Positions 55,653 to 64,000 of a DNA stretch of 64,000 bases are shown one piece after another. Numbering within the stretch: the first letter of the stretch is position 1; each line of letters opens with the position of its first letter. Origin of the DNA: Liriodendron chinense (taxonomy: Eukaryota > Streptophyta > Magnoliopsida > Magnoliales > Magnoliaceae). The notes below the pieces were generated by a model that saw only the letters and a program-made list of their open reading frames with translations, was not told where the DNA came from and did not search any database. The position numbers were made by a program, and so were the translations under genes. The DNA lies in contig ML058477.1 in assembly GCA_003013855.2 (NCBI GenBank), positions 1,798,001-1,862,000 on the forward strand, written 5' to 3'.

Positions 55653-58600
55653 TCAATAAGATGCCCATCCCGACCTCATTGACCTCGTTTCCACAAATAC
55701 AGACACCGGGTTAGATGCACTGGAGTCGAACCACCCGAGTTTCTCCAAAAGCTTCTTGATCAGCTGGCCCACCACATATGAGAGGCCTGACGCCATCACC
55801 CCAACGCCAACATAGTACCACAAGGTTTTGATGTAGGTCTTTGGCGCCTTTCGGACATGGGCCTTCCCGATCGCAAGCAAAGCAATGCATAGAAGAGAAG
55901 CTGCAGCAACAGCTATGAGCTTGTACTCCTTGTTGTCACTCTTTTGGAATGAGAAGCCATAAATCGCAGGTGGAATTAGCCCAACTAGGATGTATGAAAA
56001 GACTGCAACAACCGCATGCCGCAAGAAATTTTCTCTCCACCCAAGTATTTCTTGGTACCGATCAAGATTTTGTCCGTTTTGATCATTGGCATTATGTTGT
56101 TCATTTTTCAGCTCCCTAAGCTGTAAGCATACGTAAATCGGGAATATGGAAGTCATCAGATTTTCTGAAAAGATGAACAAATTTGCAAAAGAACAGAAAC
56201 TCCATGAAAGAAAAAAGGATCAAGATTACAAGTGTGTCATTGCACCAGATATCATGAAAATTTGAACCAAATTAAAATGACTAATCCTAAAATATCATGA
56301 AAATTTGTGATATTTGGTGCAACAAAATGCACCAAACAAATCCATTATGTGACTAAGGTCTTAAGATGCGCAATTCATATGTAATGATGCATTGCTACAA
56401 CTACCCAGTTGGGAGGCAACAAACTAACCTAAGAGAGACATTTCTGCTAGGTAGATATGCAAATCTTAGCATGTGGCCTCATCCAAGCTATGCATCAGAT
56501 GGGCCACATCATTTAGATGAGCTGGCCCAAAAATCAGGCCAGTCAAATAACAAGGTAGTGGGAGACGTACAAAAACCATATATGGTTTCTAAAAATAAAA
56601 TATAAAATTATGGCAACAGTCCACAGTCAATGTTCATGTGTCGCCTGCCTGATGAGTGGACCAACCTGATTCTTGGACCAGGCAATCTACATGGTAGAAC
56701 CGACCATAGATACTAGGTTAGCACGTGTTGCTGCACTTAGAGGTGCTTTTGGGCTTCACAAAGCTCAGAGAAACATAACATGCAGAAGTATCATCAGTCG
56801 CCTTTTCCATCATTGGAGCTCCCTATTATCAATGGTTAGGACTGGCAATGGCCAGAAAAATCCAAAATTTGACTAGGCATGCCCAGGCAGTTCAAAATTC
56901 TGGCCCTAATCAATTCCAGGCCTGACCATTGCCACCCCTATCCATGATTCTAGCAAATGATGCGAAAGTTATTTATGTAATTTCACTCATTGAAGAAGTA
57001 TATGTCAAGGCAATCCAAGTAATAACAGCATTCACTGCAGAATAAATGTAAAATGATAAAACAAAAATGAAATAGAAACTGGATCTTTGATTGTATAAAG
57101 TAATAATCCTTAAAACCAACAGAAACCAACAAAACGACCGAAGTGATGGCCTGAAATTTCATGGTTGTACAGTCCCTTTTGGGTCTTAAGTTTGTACAAG
57201 TGGGACCAATGTTTAAGGATCCAAACTATTGATACCATGTACCCCATCATGTATGATCACATACTGAAAAACCCCCACATTGGAAGATCCTAGTTGTACA
57301 ATATTGGGATTTTCTTGGTTGAAAGTGAACCATCGTTGTATTTTCTCTCTTAGTTGTACATTTGTTCTTTGAGGAATTTTTCTGAAGAGACATTCAATCC
57401 AATCCAATCTGTAGGATTCTTTGTTCTTAGCCCATCCAGAGCAGTGCTCACAAACAATATCAACTTTTTGGATCGCTAAAACAAGAAAGGAATCTTGACA
57501 TCTATGAAGATAAAGCTCCAAACAGAGATAACTAATTAGTGCTTCAAAACCCAGACCGGATACATCCACCATAACAATCCAGGTCTAGAAGTCTATTTTG
57601 GGAAAGTAACCATTCAATGTTAGAACAATCAGGCCAATAGCTCCACTTGGGCCAGTCAGTTCATCAGTCCAACCATCTGGGTCAACTGGTCATAACTTTA
57701 TTTTATTCTTTTTGATTAATTTACGGCATCGCATTAAAGTCATGGGTCATTCATTTGAACCAGTTTGGACATTGGAGTGACCCGCCCACAAAAACAAGAC
57801 AAGATCCGGTCCAGTCTTAAAACATTGTGCAGAATAATTGAAAGAGAATGATACTGACATAGAAAGCTACTCACATTATGAGAAATTACGAATAGTCCGC
57901 CGATCAGATTTGCCAGTCCCAAAGCAACAATATTCACTGCAAAGGAATAACAAAAATTACAGTATATGATCTTTCTACAAGAAAGAAAGAACAAACTTCA
58001 GTTTTCTAAACAATATAAACGCAAGGGAACCTAATGACCACATCAATATCAATTAAAGAAAAAGCTTAGATGGCATCTCTGGGTACTAGTGACTAGAATG
58101 ACCTAATTTTTACTAAAATCACTCTGGTTCATGTGCCATAGAACATCAAAGCATAAGATTGTGGGCTGAAGTACCGAGTTCCTACCATAGTCCTAAAACT
58201 CATTGATTCGACTCAAAACTCATCTAAGTCAACTCAACTCGGAGATATTTCAAGCTCAGTCTATGGGAAACTCGGAACTGAGCCTGACTCGCCTCGGTCG
58301 ACTCAACACGACCTGATGGACTCCAAAATATGTTGGAAGCAAGATTCATACCCCTAACCTCAACTAAGAAAGCAACAACCTTAAGGAATGAAGTATCAGC
58401 AATGTTGTTGCTTTGATTTAGGATTTATATTTACCAGTGTTTTAAATAGCAGTAGCGTGTTGCGTAGCGTTCAACCCTCTGTGGTGTGTAGCGTAAGCTA
58501 CATGATACTTCTATTTTTTTTAATTTAAAAATAAAAAATATGATAATTAGTAAGAAAAATATAAAATGCCTGACAAATGATTGATTTTTTCAAGCATGTT

Positions 58601-61600
58601 CAAGCAAGTTATTAATTATTATTTATCAAAAGCTAATCCACATATATAAAGTTATAAAAAAAAAATAATAAATAATCAAACAATTATTGCATCGACGACT
58701 TTCTAAGCAAACCAATTTAATTAATAATGTCTAATTGAACCACAAGTCACAACTCACAAGTATGAAAAGAAATAAAAATCCCAGAGGTTAAGAGGGGTTT
58801 TCGAAACCCTTTTTCTTTTTAGTTTTAAAGGTTTTTTAGTGTGTGAATTTCACACCAACTTTAACAAAGGATCACCACCATTTTAAGTGAAAGTAAACAT
58901 AGAAAGGTTTGGTTTTGACTTTTCATTTTCAGTTTTTATTTTTTATTTTTTATTTTTATGTTGTGACTTTTAAACCATTTTTAAAAAACAATAATTAAAA
59001 AAACAAAAAAAATACATTTTTTGAGAGATAATAAAAAAATACATTGTAGTGTATGCTACAAACACTACACACTAAGTAGTTGTAGCGTATGCTACGACCC
59101 CTGTAGTACGCTACAAGGGATTTACGATACGTAGCGTACACTAGTTGAAACACTGATATTTACCTATATGAGATTCTATGTTAAATATCCATTGACAATC
59201 CTAATATTTTCAATTTATAATAATTAAATATCGAGTCTTCAAGTCAAATCGAGCGAGATGAACATCAAGTTGAGTCGAGTTTCATGGTTTCTGAACTATG
59301 GTTCCCATAAGGTTAGATGAAGATCGAGATTACATATTCAGCATCATTGTTATCTGTCATTAGCATAGTTCAAATTAAATCCGACATGTTTCTTGAATTT
59401 TACATCTATTAATCTGAACCCTTGGACTAAAACCTAATGGTTGGAGCATTTCCACCAACATAACTTTTCTCATCTCAAGTACTACTTGAAACAAACTAAA
59501 TATTAGTTTGGGGACAGAGAAGGAAAAACAACATCCTAGCAAATTGGGGTTTCAGTTTTCACAAAAGAAATTCATGGACATTCAACCACAAGTTGATTTT
59601 GCAGCTACTTAAAACACTTCCTAATATATACAAATCAATGTAGATCCCACTGTCATAATATACTAAATTTCCTGAGACACTTACATGTGGAAGCCTCAGA
59701 GCCAGCTGCAGATGAAACCACACCAAGGCTTGTGATTGACTCAATTAAACCACCATACACAATGCTTTTTAGGATATCCCATTCACGAGCTCTAGCTCCA
59801 TCAAACTTCTGTTGACCAATGTCTATTTTGATCTCCCTTTCTTGAGAGACTCCTGGTGCTGCTGGAGAAGGAACAGTTTGATTGCTCTGAGATGACAACA
59901 GTCCCACTGGTGTAATGGCGCCCACTACGAAAGGGAGTATCATATCATCCTCTGCAACATGATGGCATGAATCAAACAATCTAGTAAGTCTAAAGTTAAA
60001 CCTTAAGCAGTAGAAAACTACTTGTTTTATGCAGTAGAAAAAATAAAAAGGGAGAATGGTATCAAAGTTCTTTGATACAATTTTAATATGTCATCTTACG
60101 AATGGCAAAATCATGAACAATGGACTTCAGGAAAGCCCGTTCATACCAAGATCAGTCATTTTAGCTGCAGCCTCCAGTTTTGAAATGTCAATCTGAACTC
60201 CTTTAGGTGATGAAACTCCTGGAATTGATGGAATGAAAGCATTATTCCCCTCTTGTTGAGGTTCTGACAATGCATCCTTTGGATGCATTCCAGTGCCATT
60301 TTGATCTTTTGCAACCACGAAAGTTTCTGACACTGACGAAGTAAATGTGCTGCAATTGTTTAGCGTAATTTTGTCTAAGTAATGAGGTGGATTCACGGTT
60401 TCTTCTCCCATATCTTCTTTCACAGGCCGCAGATTAATGTCTCCTGCATCACCATGCCAAAAAAAAAAAAAAAGGTGGAACACATAGCTGTGATGTATCA
60501 TCTACAATATACACTGGATGTAGGCAAAAATCAAAGGGGCGCACTCCAGTGGTACTGGGCTCATGGTGGTACCAGGAAGATGTGGGACCCAGTGATGTAT
60601 TCACAGAATCAACCTGTCCATAAGATGCAATTGCCTCCCAAAAAAAAAAACCCCCAAAGCCCAAAAAATCAGCCTCATCCAAAATTCAAATTAGCCATAG
60701 AACAGGGAATATGTTGAGAGGGAACACCCACTGTTGATTAGCATGGGAGCCCACCATGTTGTGTATATATAATCAAGGCAATTCAAACCCTTCATCCAGC
60801 CAAGATAAAGGGTTAGGCGAAGAATCAGGCTACTCTGCAAATTCATGAGGGCTCCTGTGAAGGGTCAGCGTCAGCCCGTTCCCTTTGTTGTGTACCACCT
60901 TAACTTTTGGATTGGGCTGATTTTCGGCTACAAGGGTTTTTCAGGTGATGCATCTGATAGATTGGTTGGATGGTGTTAATACCAGTGTTTCAAATAGCGC
61001 TTGTAACCTAGTAGTAGTGTAGCATAGCTAAATAGCGTAAATCCACTATAGCGTATCCTACAGGGATCGTAGCATATGCTACAAAAAAAATTTCCTTTTT
61101 TTTTTCTTTTTTTAATAGCTTTGTTTGTTAAAAATGGTGTAAAACTCATATCACATCATGAAAAACTTAAAATGTAAAGCTAAAATCAAACCCTTTTTTT
61201 TTCTTTTTTTACTTTCACTGAAAATGGTGATGATCCTTTGTTAAAGTTGGTGTAAAACTCATACATCAAAAAACCTTTAGAACTAAACTTGAAAGAAAAG
61301 GGTTTTGAATGTATTGATGGCATGTGTATTGTACTTAATACTCTTTAAGTCTTAACCTGTGGGATTTTTATTTCTTTTTCATACCGGTGAGTTGTGACTT
61401 AGTTTCAATTAGATTATTCATTAAAGTGGCTTGCTTAGAAAGTTGTTGATGTTATAATTATTTGATTTGGTTTATAATTTTATATATCTAGATTGGCTTT
61501 TGATAAGTGATAATTAATAACCTTCTGGAACATGCTTATACTTGAAAAATGACTCATCTTTTAGGCATTTTGCAAACATGCTTATACTTGAAAAATAAAT

Positions 61601-64000
61601 AATCTTTTAGGCATTTTTATATTTTTTGCTTTTTTTCTTAATATTTATTGTGTTTTCCCTATTTTTAAATTAAAAAATAGAAGTATCGTGTAGCTCATGC
61701 TACACCCTACGCTATTTACACTACACGCTATAGAGGGCTGAACTCTACGCAACACGCTGCCGCTATTTAAAACACTCGTTAATACATCACTTGGGCCCCA
61801 CATCTGCCTAGTACCACCATAAACTTACGGTGGTGCCGGTACCACTAGAGCACACCTCAAAATCAAATGACTTATCTCATTGACTGAGTCACGCTTCAGG
61901 TTCTCCCATGTCTAGTAATACAAAAGATACAGGGAATGATCACATGCATGGTAACAAATTACAATAAACCCATGAATGCTAAAGAATCTTAAACAACAAG
62001 ATTTACACCAATACCAGTTTATGAATAATACATCGAATTTGAGGAACAGTTTCAGAGAGAGAAGTTTGAATGCATTCAATGCCAAAATTAGATTGAGATA
62101 TCATCTGGATATGGAGTTAAGCAAATGAACGTTTGCGGAATTGGAGGAGTCTGTTCATGTGGGACCAGAGCTCCATGACCAAAACCATTGAACGGATTGG
62201 ATACAGTGGATGGTGGATTCCTCCAAAATCACCCCGATTGGAAGACCCCAACCCTTTCATTGGCAGACTAGTCCCTGTACAATGTTGACAGTTGCTGCAT
62301 GTTCTCCTTAACCATTTATTTCAACCATTTATTTAAAGCCATTAATAAGAGGGTGGCGATCTTCCAACCCAGAATAACTTTGAGGCACCACCTTTCCAGG
62401 GTGGGCCGCAGCAAATCAACAGTATGCATCAATGAACGATGGTCCCGCATGCACAGAATCCTGCACATCTGCAAATTGTATATTTGCTGATGAACAGGAC
62501 CCTGTAATTCTTCAAGAAATGAACTGTTAGATGAAATGAGACAGGAGCCACTCCACATTCCTCTGACAACTCAAGAAGCAAATTTCCCAGTTGCACTCTC
62601 AAGTTTCCATGGCCTTTTTATTGTGCTTCTATACTTGAACTAGAACATGCCATTTATTTCTTCATCTTCCAAGAAAACCACAATGGTTCATGGAAAGATG
62701 AAAACAAAAGGTCCCAATGGAAACCTTTCACTCCATTGTTTGATTATCTTGTCCCATACCTGCAATGTTTGTTTTAGGCGCACCCTTCACATTTTCTTCA
62801 TTGTCAGATTCAATTTCTCCATTCAGTGAAGCACCGGGTTTCGGCGAAACTGGAATACTTTTCTCATCTTCCAAAGGTTTCAGTTCTGGATTGTCCACTT
62901 GTTCCTTATTGTTGAAACTAATAACTTCAGCTAGCCCAACTCTTGGAATTAATGCATCATCGTCATTTATCTCATGTGATAATGATCCCTCTAAATGTCG
63001 TGATGGCCCCATCAAGTTAGGATGATCACCTTCAACATGTTGCACCATACTATTCACTGCATCAATGAATAAAGACAACAGAACTTGGTCAGTAAGTGCA
63101 TCTTCAAAAGAGTTGTGCATGAGGAAAAGAAATGCTATGACTAGAGACATCTGATTAACAGAATATTCATATTTGCTCTCTCTGACAGTTGTGATGCATT
63201 CATGACATTGTGTTGCAAACAATACGTTTCCAATTTCATATTGGTATAGGTAAGAGGTCATCTGTTTGGTGCACCATGCACTGCTGTTTCTGAGAGCTCC
63301 CCCCCACCACCACACATACACATTTTTTGCAAACCATTGTGCAAAACACAACACACTTTTTGCAGACCATTGTGCAAAAATCAAACCATAAGACGATCCT
63401 AACAAACCAATCAATAGAATATGCAAAATGAGCAGTCAAGGTCATGAAAGAAAAAAATGCGTCCAATTATTATTGGCTTGGGGTGCTTTCTGAAATTCAT
63501 GACCAGAAAGTTTCAAGTTGGACTTGAGACATTTGCAATGTTGAGGCAGGGAAGAAACAGCAGAAAATCAAATTCCACATAATGTGGTTCCAGAAACCCC
63601 AGCTGTCCCAAGCACACAGCGGGGAGGACAAGCATCTATCTGCCAAGGTTGCCCCACTGCCAATTTGGAGAACATCCAACCACACCCTTGATTACATGTA
63701 ACGCAGCATAACCACTTGCAGGCAAGACTATGAAATATTTTACACCATATACAGGGGCTTTGGGTTCATCCTAATAGTCATGTTTTGCATGATATTCTTG
63801 TCCTTTACCTGCACCATTCATTTTAATTGGACCATCCAGTTTCACTCCATTGTCAATTTGGGTTTCTCCAAGTGGCAAGGATTCCTGACTTGACAGCGCA
63901 AGAATAACATCTTTATCTCGCAAGGCTTTTTTGATTTCACCTTCTACACTTTGTTGAATATTAGCATTAGATTTATCAAGCATCAGACCTCCCTGTATTA
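55653..64000 (-). CDS. VIT/CCC1-family membrane protein, 'membrane protein of ER body'-like (3' part)
   Basis: Spliced minus-strand gene continuing past the right edge. Exons: 63809 to at least about 63992, 63056-62760, 60443-60147, 59951-59685, 57936-57875 and 56121-55653 (stop TGA). All junctions are GT-AG and phases agree. The N-terminal exons encode a long hydrophilic acidic region. The last three encode five likely membrane helices: SIVYGGLIESITSLGVVSSAA, NIVALGLANLIGGLFVISHN, AVVAVFSYILVGLIPPAIYG, LIAVAAASLLCIALLAIG and YYVGVGVMASGLSYVVGQL. This matches VIT/CCC1 iron/manganese transporter architecture, and the long N-terminus and wording resemble MEB1/MEB2. The VIT cytosolic metal-binding insert between helices 2 and 3 is replaced by a short linker (LRELKNEQHNANDQN). 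Transport activity is inferred only. Confidence 0.82.
56122..57874 (-). other. Last intron of the MEB-like gene
   Basis: Donor GTGAGT (57874-57869, minus) and acceptor TTACAG (56127-56122). It includes an open frame of 119 codons (57213-57572, minus) that I do not recognise. An imperfect inverted stretch at about 56836-56940 (GGACTGGCAATGGCC against GACCATTGCCACCCC) may be a small transposon fragment. Confidence 0.6.
58435..59155. mobile_element. hAT-type MITE in an intron of the MEB-like gene
   Basis: Ends are CAGTGTTTTAAATAG and (reverse complement) CAGTGTTTCAACTAG. It is flanked by a perfect 8-bp duplication ATATTTAC (58427-58434 and 59156-59163). An 8-bp duplication with CA-starting terminal repeats fits the hAT superfamily. 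The subterminal parts are rich in GTAGCG and GCTACG motifs, the centre is A/T-rich, and there is no coding capacity (721 bp). Confidence 0.85.
60983..61777. mobile_element. Second hAT-type MITE, opposite orientation, in the next intron upstream
   Basis: Starts CAGTGTTTCAAATAGCG and ends with the complement of GAGTGTTTTAAATAGCGG (one terminal base changed). The flanking 8-bp duplication GTTAATAC is perfect (60975-60982 and 61778-61785). Its right end matches the left end of the copy at 58435 in reverse complement, so the two lie inverted, about 1.8 kb apart, with two exons between them. Confidence 0.82.
61786..62759 (-). other. Intron sequence of the MEB-like gene, no feature recognised
   Basis: Non-coding between the MITE and exon 62760-63056. 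Short open frames here (for example 62316-62558) lack any recognised motif or splice-compatible ends. Confidence 0.5.

Overview
The window is flowering-plant nuclear DNA. Most of it is LTR retrotransposons in several nesting layers, and one spliced host gene lies at the right end. No bacterial, viral-genome or organelle segment was recognised, and the species cannot be named from the sequence.

Layout, left to right. (1) 1-9377: the 3' part of a decayed Sirevirus-type Copia element (A, + strand): gag tail, protease-integrase-RT-RNase H with six in-frame stops, a third ORF, 3' LTR. A solo Tat/Retand-type LTR (175-1221) sits in its gag. (2) 9378-11289: 3' end and LTR of a second Sirevirus-like element (B) carrying a different palindrome family. 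(3) 11290-24803: non-coding repeat-derived DNA with an LTR-like start at 12772. It is interrupted by element D (13560-22759, minus), which lost pol but kept gag and the third ORF, and by a solo Retand-type LTR (22944-23704). (4) 24809-52789: one Tat/Retand-type Gypsy element (minus; target duplication CTTGC) with two RNase H domains and an antisense, spliced accessory ORF. It was opened by a gag-only Sirevirus derivative (TR-GAG copy 1, 25702-31568, duplication TTTCT) and by a CRM/Galadriel-like chromovirus (38429-50173, duplication CATTT). The chromovirus in turn carries TR-GAG copy 2 (39347-45195, duplication CAGTT). (5) 52795-55652: intergenic DNA. (6) 55653-64000: minus-strand gene for a five-helix VIT/CCC1-family protein resembling 'membrane protein of ER body', continuing beyond the right edge, with two oppositely oriented hAT-type MITEs in its introns.

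The most interesting system is in the Sirevirus group. The LTRs carry arrays of GACCGGTC-based palindromes. The same motif recurs inside elements A and D, just upstream of a TATA-like box, a short putative 5'UTR intron and the third ORF. Its spacing there (2 nt in A, 4 nt in D) matches that element's own LTR. This suggests that the third ORF is an independent transcription unit whose promoter evolves together with the LTR. Downstream of pol or gag the same elements carry a series of small hairpins whose stems change sequence while keeping pairing.

All boundaries, duplications, splice sites and counts were read by eye; no alignment or search was run.
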